Assembly: GCA_935421135.1 (NCBI GenBank)
Contig: OW285187.1
Span: 28,892,429-28,956,428, forward strand
Direction of reading: 5' to 3'
Length of the DNA stretch: 64,000 nucleotides
Source: Bugulina stolonifera
Lineage: Eukaryota > Bryozoa > Gymnolaemata > Cheilostomatida > Bugulidae
In this document: positions 14,597-32,300 of the stretch, one piece after another
Layout: each line of letters begins with the position of its first letter
Numbering within the stretch: position 1 is the first letter of the stretch
Notes under the pieces: model-generated
The model's input: only the letters and a program-made list of their open reading frames with translations
Database searches by the model: none
What the model was told of the DNA's origin: nothing
Translations under genes and position numbers: made by a program

Positions 14597-17042
14597 TTAG
14601 TTTATACGTATCCCAAACATTCTTCGAAGCAAATCATCGGGCACATCCAGGTTGGTTGTGTTGAATATAAGCTGAAATTCCTCTAATCTCTCTGGACTAA
14701 AGTTATATTGATCATACTCTGGTCCATCAACTGGCTTTACCAACTTCAGGTAGCTAGAACAGACCCATAATAGTACATTGTAACATTGGTATACTTACCA
14801 AGGACCAAGAGCAAAAACTCTGGACTTTTTGGCTCAAAATCCCTGGACAAGCACCAGAATCCTTGGAAATAGTTTAGGTGTGCATTATTTAAATAGAACC
14901 TATCACCAAAAAGTATCAAATTATCCATTTTAGCACTATTTAGTGACTTGTAAAGTTTTTTCTTCAATGTAAATTGCTTATTTTAGGTTGTATCGTGTGT
15001 TTTATGAGGTTTGGTAGTATTTTCACTATAGACAAAATTCGGGACAGCTGGAAAATTAGTAGGGACCGGCTCAAAAACCAGGGGGTGTCCTGAAAAAATC
15101 TGGACACTTAGCAAGTATGAACACTGGTACACACGGTGTATATTATCATATTGCTCATGTATGTAACAGAGATATGTTTCCTGATTTTGCATAACTAATT
15201 ATATATTGTACTTGTATACAGTGTACATCTTACAATCACAGGTTTTAGCAAAGAGTGAAGGCCTTCTCAAATTTTTTTATTTAAGCACCTACCTGCCACA
15301 GCCAGAAAAGAGAGGCAATAGTGCAAGAGAAAATTATATATTACATGTACATGTGTATCAAATGATACTTGTAAATGCAATAAATGAACACAGTACTAAA
15401 CAGGAGAATTAGCCCAGGACATTGCTAACAATATCATTTGTATATTATTATTTTTACGCACATGTAGATGTACGTTTGTCATAGGTCACGTGGAATGGGT
15501 GGAATTAAGTTCATTCTTACCTACCGTTCTGGCAATTAAAACACATTTATGTTATGTAGTGCTGTGTTGGAAACTTCATTATTCAAAATTATGTAGATTT
15601 CCGAAAACTTCTGATGCGAAAATTGCAATCAACTGCTCATTCACCGGTAAATAAAACCTTTGTTGCTGTTGCTATATAAGCCACGCAATTAAGTCACATA
15701 AATCAAAGTGTTGCAGACACTACTAATTTTAAGAGGAAGTTGTCCTATCATTTGTTCCTCCTTTTTATGGGCTTATAAAATCTCCTTGCTCTCAGAAAAA
15801 AGACCTAGAAGGTGGCTTTGCATTACTGTGTCTATGATTTACTTGTCTGACATGACTTACTTCTCTTCCTGTAAAATTGAATTATCAAAGATCATATTCA
15901 TTAGACCAGGCAGCACTTCATCCATCAGATCTGTTGTTCTCTTAAACAGCTCAAACTCCATCATGTCTATCACCAGAGCTTTCCCATATCTAAGCGAACC
16001 AATCAAGGCCAGTCTTATGGCTTCTGTTGCCATATTCCTGGTGTTCAATGACTCTAGGTAGTTAACATTCTGATATCTCAAGAAGGTTGAAGCTTGACCA
16101 CTTCTGTCAATTAGTAGTGTCACAGATCTAAAATCATTATACATGTACAAATAATGTACTTTTATTATAGCTATTGGATGCCATAGCTATGTTAAACCTG
16201 CAAGGCAAGTAATATATTAGACACTCAACTTTAGCAGGTGTTTGCACTTTAAATTATCATCTTTGTTTCACTAAATTTGCAATATTTAAAACGCACTTAT
16301 AAACTTCCTAAGCAAGTTATAACTGACTATATAATAACAAAGTGTTATAAACCTCATGGTACCCTTGAATGTAAAACAACAAGTTATACTTGCTCACTTT
16401 CCAGATTCTTTGCGTTTATTCCCAACATCTCTGAATACAGTGTCTGGAAGCTCTTTCAGTGTGATATCCAATACTGGGGGTACGACTACTTCAGCTTCAA
16501 TAATGAGTGTGATGTTACTGGTAGATATGCATACAATGTAACAATCATGGGAAACTTCTAGTCATGGTTATAAAGTTTTCATTGTAACCTATTATGTCAC
16601 TAAGGCCTTCCATAAGGATATTAAGGACAGTACTCAGATTCTCTGATTCTCCTTAGCTGATAATGGCATGTACAATTAGGTTATATAGCTGGTTTGCTTA
16701 TGCACATGCTGACGTTTCAGCAAATTCTCAAAGACTTTGTCACATACATACCATGTACCTGACTTCTACAGCAATTCTTCAGAAAATAACAATTATATTA
16801 TTTGTTGTCTAATACTGACAACATTATACAGAACTACATTATAGATAATGCTACTTACATGTGCATTTATATGTACATGTACTATCCAATCAAGAAGAAA
16901 AATACAATGTACCTGGCGCTGCAGCAGCCGGTTCACTCTTGGATACTGCTGCCTTTGATGCACCAGCAGCAACCTTGGGTTTAGCTGCGGCAGCAGCTGG
17001 CTTCTTTTTCACTGGAGTTTTCGAAGTAGCTTTAGGAGGCAT
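14597..17042 (-). CDS. Short IQANK1-like paralogue (dynein-AAA5-like C-terminus only)
   Basis: Four exons, 5' to 3': 16913-17042, 16398-16494, 15861-16127 and 14597-14753, giving 216 residues. Residues 1-43 are a basic Ala/Lys/Pro tail starting MPPKATSKTPVKKK. Residues 44-216 align end to end with the last 175 residues of the neighbouring gene at 18264-22859 (LKELPDTVFRDVGNKRKESG, FLRYQNVNYLESLN, ALIGSLRYGKALVIDMMEFE, YLKLVKPVDG). The three introns have phases 1, 2 and 2, matching introns 7, 8 and 9 of the neighbour. The IQ motif, ankyrin repeats and coiled coil are missing. The WPLVIDP motif of the neighbour is changed to VTLLIDR. The frame is open, so this is a gene and not an obvious pseudogene. 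Function is unknown. Confidence 0.85.
14790..15119. repeat. Dispersed repeat, copy 1
   Basis: This block sits in the last intron of the short IQANK1-like gene and shares most of its right half with 34005-34212. Shared pieces include ATTATCCATTTTA, TATTTTCACTA, TGGAAAATTA/GGAAAATTAATAGG and ATCTGGACACTT...CAAGTATG. Its ends are loosely inverted (ATACTTACCAAGG against CTTAGCAAGTAT), consistent with an old non-autonomous transposon. Confidence 0.6.
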
Positions 17043-18263
17043 AATGCTGCTCTTATGCTGTCTGTAGTTAAGCAGCCTTACCTACACTATAAACTAAACT
17101 GTATCTACTAAGCAATATCAGCGGATTGTGTATTTGCCTTGCGATAACAATTGATTTTATATACAACGACTATAGCCTATTAGTGCAAAATACTACCACA
17201 TATCACAGGTCATATTTTGTAGAGCATATTGTATACACAACATTGACAAGTAAACCAATCTTTTGTTTGTTGAAATAGAATCAATTCAATATTGGCTGAC
17301 TGTGTTATTTAGTTTGCTTATGCTGACTAATTTTAATGCTGACTGTTCTCAAATAACGAAGTTCTTACTTTTAGTCCCAGTGAGTGTTTTTACCTGCAGC
17401 GTTGGGTGTTACTTGCCACACAGCACCCAGCAGTGGCAGGTATGCTTAGGGAATTGTGTTATGTTCCACTTTAGTATCATGATTACATCATAGTCATTCA
17501 ATAGCTTGTGGTCCATACTGTGAAGATATCTTTGATGCCATCAAATACTTACAGAAGCAAACTTGGAAACAATCCTTCAACATACATGTAATACTATCAT
17601 TTATGATATATGGTGGACTGTTGTTGAGACTAGTTAAGAAAGGTCTACATTTGAATCTCAACGACAACTATTTAGATTTCAGGTAGTACATTGTATAGTA
17701 ACAAAAACCATCATCAACCTAGAGCCTTGTATGCATACATTATGTAAGAAATTTTACTTGTAAACTAGAATACTTTATTTGGTACAAAATAATTTACTCT
17801 GATTTCATTATGGAAGAGCAAAATGCAAAATGTGGTTGCAATGACATTCTAACAGAAAAGAACATTAGTATTGTACAATGTATGCATATACACCTAGCCT
17901 ACATGTTATACATGTACAATGGAATCAGCTCTGTAAATAAACTATTAGTAATTACTCGATGTACTACTGTAAATAAAATATTATGATGATAATATTGTAC
18001 ATGCCATTTAGTAGTCAACCACTGCAAAACTACTTGCTTAGCCTAGTGAATATAATATCTTTTTTGCGAATTTTGAAATAAGGTGATGAAATAAATAAAA
18101 AAGCTATTATAACATGGTTGAATCTATTTACATTTGCACCCAATACAACTTGAATTTGTTAAAACTGGCTACAAATTTTATATTAAATACTTTAACCCTA
18201 GTATACATGGAATATGTATTTAATCTGCCAATTCTTTACAGCATAAGTCAGAGTCAGCAAATA
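17043..18263. other. Spacer between the two IQANK1-like paralogues
   Basis: This 1.2-kb AT-rich stretch should contain the promoter of the short paralogue (start at 17042) and the 3' end of the long one (stop at 18264-18266). I find no exon with homology to either gene in it, so the six lost exons are not lingering here as debris. Confidence 0.5.
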
Positions 18264-22859
<4,596 letters not shown>

Positions 22860-23120
22860 ACTTTCAACTCCTGTCATAAGCATTCAAAGTAACGTAAAAT
22901 TTATGTAGTCCTCAGGTGTTGTACAAGATGCTAATATGAACTTAAATTGCTAAATAGACATTGCCATTAACATCAACCTTGAGTTAGGTGCAAAAATGGA
23001 AGAATTTAGATACAGCCTCGGTTCTAGGTGAAAACCAAACTAGCAGTTGACTTCTCTATTTGTTCTAGACACCCTTTACCCTGACTGCTTCAGTTAGCAA
23101 TCACGTAAATATACCAATGA

Positions 23121-24324
23121 CAGGGGCGTATTTTAAGGGGCGGCAGGGAGGCACTGCCGCCCCTGTTTTCAAAATAAAGTGGCCTAAAAACACTACTTTT
23201 GAAAATTTGACACTGTTTTCCTTAATATTTGCTTTATTTCCGGTTTGCGACCGAAGCGTTATCTCTATAGTTTTAACTCTATGGCGTTATCACTCTACTT
23301 TTAACTCTATGGTGTTGCGGCGTAACAATAACCAGTAATCTTGGAATAATCACTATATTGCAAGTGGCACACAAAGAGGCCCATAAAACTATGTAATCTG
23401 CTAAAAGACTCTATGGTTATGCCAAGGTTAAAAACTTGCGATCTTGTGAATGAATGAATAAATATTTTTATGGATAGTTATTTATACCAAGGAAAAAATA
23501 ATAAATGTGAAAGTAAAAGTAGTGAACAGTTGAATCAGGTGAATCAATTTGTAAGTCACTGCTATCAATGAGGTGGTTTCTTTCCTGTCACTGACTACGA
23601 GCAGATGCATGAAATGTAATTCCAATATTATATATTATATTATCTTGGCTTCTTTTAAAAATATTTATGATTTTTTCTTTTAACATAATATAATTAAAAG
23701 TGTTTCCATTCATTTTAGTCATTCATTTCAGCAATTGCCACTCTACTGACAGCTATTACTTTACTGCTACATTCACTGCTAACAACTAAATATGTATTGT
23801 AAAGGAAAAATACTAATTTAAAAATAACATAATACAATAATAATTAAATATTTTAATTTTAAATTTATATATAATTAATATAATTACACTATTAATATTA
23901 TCTTAACTTTAATAGGCTGCTACAATTTTCTTGCAAAAATATTTATTTTACATACATTTTATTTTAAATAATTAATTTATAATGACCACAGTTGTTGATC
24001 AGCCACTAAAATCTGAAAATCTTAATTTAAAAAATACACTTGTGCCTATGGACTCTTTGTAAAATATACAATCATGCAGTATTGTAGTTATTATAAAATT
24101 CTACTAACTAGTAATAGTACTGTAACACTCTCACTCCTGTTGCAAGTAGTAGTAACTTTATTAAGCAGAAGTAGTAATGAGTACTTGTTGTAGTGATGCT
24201 AGAACTAACTTGCTGCTATGTCTAATTTTTGCACTTCAGAGAGTGAGATTTAAAATTTTCCCCCGCACCCCCCTCCCACCCGACTTTCTGCCTCCCCACT
24301 CAATTTTTCTAACCTACGCCCCTG
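23121..24324. mobile_element. Non-autonomous hAT-like transposon
   Basis: The left terminus CAGGGGCGTA and the right terminus TACGCCCCTG are a perfect 10-bp inverted repeat of the hAT type (CAGGGGCG). Both sides are flanked by AATGA, a 5-bp duplication as in the hAT5 group. Subterminal G/C-rich blocks (GGGGCGGCAGGGAGG at the left, a C-rich run near 24262-24295 at the right) stand out from the AT-rich interior. No transposase ORF remains in the 1.2 kb. Confidence 0.78.
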
Positions 24325-25059
24325 AATGATTATCAAAATTTCTCTCCGACTACACCTAGTAGCAAATTGTCATGAACATGAGGCTGAGAATATCCATATG
24401 TAGAACTACAGAATTCAGACTACAGTTTTTAATTTTTAGTGAAAATAATTTTATTATGCTGAGTGCTTGGCAATTCCAGTTCATTTGGACAAAAAAAATA
24501 CCATACAATGCAATTAATTGTTAATGTAAGGCCTTAATTGTATTTTGCAAGGGGTATTTACAAGGAGTATTCAAGACAACAAGTGAGGTTGACAGAAAAA
24601 CTTTACTGTTGCAGTTCAACCTTTTTTGAACAAGATATCAATATTAATGTAGGCATATAAATTGTCAATGGAGATACAATGAAGCAGTGCCTGTAGTAAA
24701 TGAGAGCGATAAAAGGCAAAAGCCCACTACTGCATCAATACATGATTGTGTAAATATTATGTAAAATATTTTGTTGACGGATGCTACCGCTCACGAAAAG
24801 AGGTCCGATCTGTTCACAAGCGACAACTTTTGCGCTATAGCTCGTTTAATGCAGAGTTGTGGCGCTATAAAATACAACGGTGTAGTTTCCGATATGTAGT
24901 TTGCTAATAAATAAACACAAAGATCTTTGGTAAATACAGGAACTATTCTGTCAAACTCGGAGTTGTTTCCGAAAAATCGACTCTGTACTACTATATAGTA
25001 GCTAAATATATTTATTATGAATATTAACGGTCGGTGCGATGTTTGATTATAGTCAAAAC

Positions 25060-25600
25060 AGCCCTACTTTACTCCTTGAAGTATCAGATATTAATTTTAA
25101 AATTTATTAGTTTATTACATTTATTTATAGCAATTGCTATTATAATAAATAAATTAGATTTATTATACTTATTATTATATTCTTTGTTAATAATTAATTA
25201 TTATATTGTTATAAAATAATAGTTATTAATTTTATGTAATGATTAATAATAATAATAAATATCTGTAGGCCTGTTATATTATAATATTATATTATTTTAT
25301 ATGTTAATAAAATAAAATAAATGTATATCATGTATGCATGAACAATAGTTATAATTATGTTTTTAATAATTGTAATTATAATTACATAATTAATAATAAG
25401 TAAACGTATTATTTAGGCCTATTATAATTTTTATATAGACTCACATATAGAATAGTTAGTATAAATGTTAATATGGGCCTATTTATGTTATTAATTAACA
25501 TCATTTATTAAAATTAACTGGTAACATAACGTAAAACATAAATAAATTAGATCAATTGCTATTGCAATTAAAATATAAATTTGAGCTTAAAATACTCTAT
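25060..25600. repeat. Extremely AT-rich tract
   Basis: Roughly 540 bp is composed almost entirely of A and T in TTAATTATAATA-like strings. No unit repeats regularly. It could be a decayed microsatellite or a matrix-attachment-like segment; nothing more can be said. Confidence 0.6.
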
Positions 25601-26393
25601 TAATATTTCACATGAGGTTTGAGATTTTAACTTAATCACCAAGCTCTTCTGACCTCTCCAGGTGGTGGTGCTCTATGGTTGAGGCAGTTGCTGAGTGGAG
25701 TTGGGATGACATAAAATTTGAAACGATCTGGAGAGGCTATTTCTCCAACTGGAATTTATATAGTCTTACATCTGACCTCATATTTGGGGCAATTGGGCTA
25801 GCATAACATAATTATATAATCGTAATGGTAGCTACTGAGTAAACAACTTTCCCAATTGGAATTGTAATGAAACAGCCCATCCCTTCTATGCAAAAGTATG
25901 GAGGATCGCACCTGAGCTACCTCAATTGTCCTTGGTGGTGAGTCGGCCTCCTCATGCTGATCGATTGTACATGTATTTACTTCACTGACACCTACAATAT
26001 GAGTAGAGTGTTGGAGAAGAGATGCTATGTCACTAGGTGATGTATTTAAGTGGTAACCTAATCTATAAGTACGCATCACCTGACAATTGTGCCCTAGTTG
26101 TGCCACCTGGCTAATATGAGACAGGGTGCCATTAGTAAATCATATGCTTCATGTATAGTGTGCGTACATACTGTTCAAAAACAGCTGTTTATGTCTAATT
26201 GGAATCTGCATCGGAATTCAGTTGGTAATAATATCATTGAAATTATATTATTCGGGTGCTTGTTGAATGAGATGACTTCTTTCCACTGCTATGGCTGGTG
26301 TGACACATAATGTAGTTCTGAAGAAGACTTAATTGCATATCTTTTTGCAGAGCATCAACAGACTTCCAAGCTATTTAGTCTGGTTTCATAATC

Positions 26394-29300
26394 ATGTCAG
26401 GTTAGTCAATAACATATTCATAAGACATTACTCACTACTTTGCATGTTTGAATCTTGCGTGTTCTGCTTGGTACAACTGGTATGAATGGGTAATCTATTT
26501 GCTTTTTGTCCTTTTTGTATTTTTTTGTTGTTGCAATTGTTAGGACAGGAAAAAAAGGCGAAGAGTTTTGATTTTATGGCCATGTTTGAGGAGGCCAGGA
26601 AGACTGCACTGGAAAGAAACCATGATAAAGTTGGTAAGTTTGTCCTTAGAAGTTCTGATTGGAGTTGCCTATTAAGTTTCATGAAGAGTCAATTTTAACG
26701 CCAGAACTGTAAAATTATGATGTAATAATTAAAAATGGCCATTCAAATTTTAGCTGAGTTAGAAGAACAGTATAAAAGTTCAGTAGAAGAAAAAGTTGCT
26801 TCCAACCAAGAAAGTCTGGCTGGTACCAGTACTAATAAATCTAACTCGGATGACGATGCTGAAATAGGACCTCCCATTCCCGCTGATCTGAATATGGTGA
26901 GCAAATATGGAAGGATTAAAAGTTATGTTCCTAGTCTATAGTTGCAGAACTTGAAAACATTTTCCAGAGGGATGTGTCTTGTAGGTCAGCATTGCTCAGA
27001 TAGTGATTTGAAAACTGAGATTCTAAGCATAATTTGTTTCTCCCTAAACTGACATGCCGGCAACGGTGTTGTATGTCGTGTATGATTTGGAATGGACAGC
27101 TGTGTGAGGGTTCAACTGGTTACCTTCAGATTGTTAGACTGATTCACCACCTAATGCACAATCATTGTTACTTTTCAGTAACCAAATGATGTTATGTATG
27201 TTTCATCTTTTATAAACTTTTAAGAAATCTTCACTATCGAAAGAGGAAGATTCTGATGATGATATCGGTCCTAAACCTCCAAAGTCTAATGAAGAGAATG
27301 ATATAGAGGAGGAGGAGGAAGAGGTCAGTTGAATTAACATACAGATATATATTGTATTGTGTGCGCAAGGGCATCAAGACTTCATAGTGTTGGGAAAGGT
27401 AGAATTTTAAAACAAAACTTCAAACTCGCAAAGTGGAAGATAAATTTTTTTGCACTAATCACTGTAGGGTAGTTTTGGTAGTAGACCTATTTATTTAGCA
27501 ATGAGATTTGTTAGCAAAGTGTAGGTATCGTATTTCACTGAAACTATCACTATTTCACTTCAATCAGGTTGTTATGCCTTTCATTTCTGTGTAAAGAGGT
27601 TGTATGTGCTTTCATTAACTTCTGTTGCAGCACAATATTTTGTTTGTAGAGCCTTGATAGGAGAATTCCCATGACCAATGAAGTATTGATGAGACACGGC
27701 AGTAAAACAGTAAGTAACTGATTGGTCTTGTAGTGTCGGTAGGTAACTACTAAGCTTTATGGTATCATGTCTTCAGTTACAATATAAAAGTCTGTTGGTT
27801 TTGAATTGACCATTTCCTGTGAATCTCAACACTGTCTTTATTTGTGAACCTTGATTTTGTGTAAATATATATTATATTTGGTAGTTCTGCTGCCATTTAT
27901 ATGGATTCACGAGATTGAAATAGACAGCGCTTTTCTTAAAATGTTGACTGTTCCCAGCAGAGTCTTCCCTTGTAAAATATTGCACCTTTCTTCTTCTACC
28001 TTCTGAATAGCCAAATACTCGACGAGTTTGCATTCTGCGTTCTTTTAATAAAATCAAGTTGCTATTGTTAATACTATTGTCTTGGACAGGTGTCTGCCCT
28101 CGCTTTGGATGTATCGGGTGCTCGACTTGTGACTGGTGGATTCGACTACGATGTTAAATTGTGGGACTTTGCTGGAATGGATGCATCACTGCAGTCATTT
28201 AGAAAGTGCACACCATGTGAAAGGTTGTTACACCCTAAATTTGGTTACATTTTTATTAAATCGAAGCTTTCGATTATTAGAGGTAGATAAGCAGGTGCCT
28301 TGATAGCGCAGTAGGCAGCGCGTCAGTCTCATAATCTGAAGGTCGTGAGTTCGATCCTCACTCAGGGCATTAGTTTTTGAGGAGTGTTGATGATGTTATG
28401 TTAAACTGATTATTTTATTTTATTGTATTTATTTCTGGTTAGGGAAAATGATGAAAATAATAGTGATTTTTACTCGCCGAGGTGTTTTTTTTAATTTTGC
28501 AACCTGGTCATATATCCGTCTTTTTCTGTTTTTAGCCATGCCATACACAGCCTGGAATACAGTGCTACAGGTGAAAACATATTAGTCGTTGGTGGCAATG
28601 CTCAAGCCAAGGTGTTAGATAGAGATGGATTTGAAGTGATGGAGTGCAAGAAAGGATACCAATATATAGTGGACCAAGCTTCTACTCAAGTGCGTAATGT
28701 TCTAATACATACGTCAACACTGTGTGTACATGGGATAGTGTTAAAAGACGTGAGCGTGATGTGAGAGTGTGAAGACAACTCCAACTAACGTTAGAATACC
28801 TATACTAGGAAGGAGCTAGACGAAAATAAAGCTTCTGATTAGGGTTTGGGGTAAATGAAAGTTTGATTTCTAAGGTTAATAACCTTAGTTGGAATTGTCT
28901 TCTTTTTCTCTCACTCTATTTCATTCTCACATCACGCTCACGTCTGTTACCAGTATCAGTGTACATGAGTATAATACTGGAGACTTGGTACTGATATTAT
29001 CTAATTATAAGTTCATCGTGTAAAAACGTGTGTGTTTTACTTCTGTATTAGAATAATATTTATTATCTATAAGTTGTTTCAGGATCCACACAGCCAACAA
29101 AATGCTGGAGTTCTCAACTAGTTGACATGTAAATGTTGCACTTAGTTTCGTTTCTAGCAGGAGTTAGAAAGGATTATGCACACTAGCCAATTCGGGATCA
29201 TTACTCCCTTATAAATTTGTAGGGACACACTGCCATGTTGAATGGAGGATGTTGGAATCCAAAGGTGAAAAATGAGTTCATGACGTGCTCTAATGATGGG

Positions 29301-32300
29301 TTAGAACAATACTATTTATTCCATATCTATTTGTGTCCACCGTGCATGGTGGTAGCTCAGTAATTCAGTGTATGGAGAACTTTTCCAAATTTCGGTGGTA
29401 TCATTGATGGTAACAAAGATAAAACAGTACTTCTATTTATTGCTGTGTTGCATGAAAATATTTTGTATTTCGTTTACAACCACAGTTTACAAAAGGTATA
29501 AAGAGCTCTGCAAGACGAGAGTTATAGGTTGGCAGCCAAGAGACTTAACAAGTCAATAATAACTGTTTTTTTTCGTTCCTTTTGTAGCACATTGAGACTG
29601 TGGACTGTTGATAGTATAAAACATAAGCATTTGATGAAGACTAAAACATCACAAGGAAAGAAGACGATTCCCACAACATGTGCCTTTAGTAAGGATGGGA
29701 AGCTGATTGCTGTGGCCTGCCAGGATGGCAGCATTCAGATGTGGGACTATAAGAGATATGTTAATGTGGCCAAGATGTGCCGTAATGCACATATGAATGG
29801 GACGGATACTTCTTGTTTGACATTTTCATACGACGGACAGTCCGTTGCCACCAGAGGGGGTAAAAACATTTATGCTATACTAATTTTAAGAAGTCTTACT
29901 TGGTATATATTATATACATGTATCTATTGCTATCAGATTATACATATACATGTTCACTACACACATTCAGTCTATTAACAGCATACTATTGGCTGTCGAT
30001 TGCAGTTTTATTGTGTAACCAGGTGATGACACTGTGAAGCTTTGGGACTTGAGAAAAATGAAAGAACCAGTAGCTGTAGCCTCAGATCTATTTAATAAAT
30101 TCCTTATGTGAGTAACCATTGAGATTTTAGGCTAAGGTAGAAGTAAAGTGCGTAGTGTATACCAGTTACTAGTATATAACTGTGAATTGGTATCTTACAG
30201 AATGATAATAGAAGTGTAAACTTCTGTTGTTGTGTGGATATTTTATTACCAATACTCTAGATATTGCATATTCTGAAATTTCTTTGACTAAATGTACATA
30301 ATGAACATGAACATAATTACTCTGTGCTTGCTCTCTTCTACTGCAGGACAGACTGCTGCTTTAGTCCTGATGATAAAATGATAATGACTGGCACATCACT
30401 AAACAGAGGGGAGACACAGGGTAAGCTGGTCTTTCTCGATAGAAACTCTCTACAGCGTGTCATGGAGTCCAGTGTCTCGGATTCGGTGAGTTGAGTAATA
30501 GATTAATAGGTAGCGCATTTTATGCTGTTTTTAGTGCATTATATAATGTGTGACGTATTATGTGCTCTGTACGTGCTATGTGCTGTGTACGTGCTATGTA
30601 CTGCGTACGTACTATGTTCTGTGCACATACTATGTGCTGTGTACATACATGTGCTGTGTACATACTATGTTTTGTGTATGCACTGTGTGCTGTGTATGTG
30701 CTGTGTGCTGTGTACGTACTATGTGCTGTGTACGTACTATGTACTGTATACGTACTATGTACTGTGTATGTATTATGTTCTGTGTACGTACTATGTACTG
30801 TGTACGTACTATGTACTGTGTACGTACTATGTACTGTGTACATACTATGTGCTGTGTACACACTATGTTCTGTGTACGTACTGTGCACTGTGTACATACT
30901 ATGTGCTGTGTATATACTATGTGCTGTGTAAGGAGAAACTCACTCAAGCTACTCGATGGGTGTCCAACAATCATAAAGGGATACGGGTCAGACCAATTAG
31001 GGAGTCGTTTTGATGATTTTGATCAACTAACAACATCTTCAATAATTTTATATTATATGCTCTTAGGTGTTGTAGCATTATATTGTATAATATAGATTTT
31101 ATGTTACTTTCACTAACATAAATAAGGTCAAAACCTTTATTTATGAACAAACCTTTATTTGTGAGCGTGAAATTGGTGAGTGTATTTTATAATATTTGTA
31201 CTCGTAATATACAGGTACTTGCACTGATAATAACTGATAACTAGTGATAAACAATCCTGGAACCGTGGAAGTCTATAAATTCTGCATACATTTACTTCTT
31301 GTTAGTCTATCAACCTAGACAGTACACAGTTTGCAAGTAGGAGATGACAATATTCAGATAACGTGTATAGTAAGTATATTATAAATGGTTATTGTAGCAT
31401 GTGGTGAGGTGTCTATGGCATCCAAGACTCAATCAGATAGTGATAGGGACAGGTAATGGGGAGTGTAAACTCTTCTATGATCCAGAAAAGAGTCACAGAG
31501 GAGCTAAACTCTGCGTGGTTAAAACAGCCAGGAAGAAGAATGATGTGCAGTTTGTCTCTCACCAAAAGATTATAACACGTTAGTATATATTATTTCATAA
31601 TACATATGGGCCAAGCATGAGGGAGTAATTATAGAAGTTTACAATACCATAAACTTTATAGATAGGTTTAATTATCGGCAAAATCCTACATATATCATTT
31701 TTAGTCCTTTATTTTTGTTAACTGCTGTTATATGATTATGTAGCTTATGCCCTCAAGATGTTTAGAGAAGATCGTGAGATGAGTACTAAGAAGCAGGCCG
31801 AGAAGGCAAGGAAAGATCCTGTAAAATCACATGCTCCGATGAAGCCCATTAGTGGATCCAGTAAGTGGTACCTACAATGTACATTCATTAAAAGAGGTGG
31901 AATTAACATTGGCAACAGCAAGATTTAGAGAAAGGTCTTGTCCTGAAAACCACCCATTTTATTTGTGGTATTGACTATTGACAATATACAGTTATAATAG
32001 TAGCCTAATCTAGGCCACTATGATTACTTACATGTAGTTGATTACTGTGATTGATGCGTCGGTGGGGGATGTTGTTTACACGCCTACCTGCGCTTTTCAT
32101 GTGCCTCGATAGCGCAGTAGGCAGCGCGTCAGTCTCATAATCTGAAGGTCGTGAGTTCGATCCTCACTCGGGGCATGATTTTTTTTATATAATATTTTCT
32201 GTGGTTGTTGGAAGCATTTTTGCTGTTATAATCTACATAACACAATGTATTATGTACATTGTAGATTATAACATAGCATGATATTATTAAACAAGACACC

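Larger units (their letters stand above)
22860..26393. other. Gene-poor region between IQANK1-like gene and WDR70
   Basis: This 3.5-kb divergent intergenic region contains the hAT-like element (23121-24324) and a very AT-rich tract (~25060-25600). A 102-codon minus-strand ORF at 25798-26106 has no recognisable domain or splice partners. I see no convincing gene. Both flanking genes must take their promoters from its ends. Confidence 0.6.

Noticed and set aside
25798..26106. 102-codon minus-strand ORF upstream of WDR70
   Set aside because: There is no recognisable domain, no splice partners, and the composition matches the surrounding noncoding DNA.
30520..31095. Several overlapping 100-180-codon ORFs rich in Cys/Tyr/Val/Leu on both strands
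   Set aside because: They are translations of an 18-bp tandem repeat inside a WDR70 intron. A unit length divisible by three opens several frames at once.
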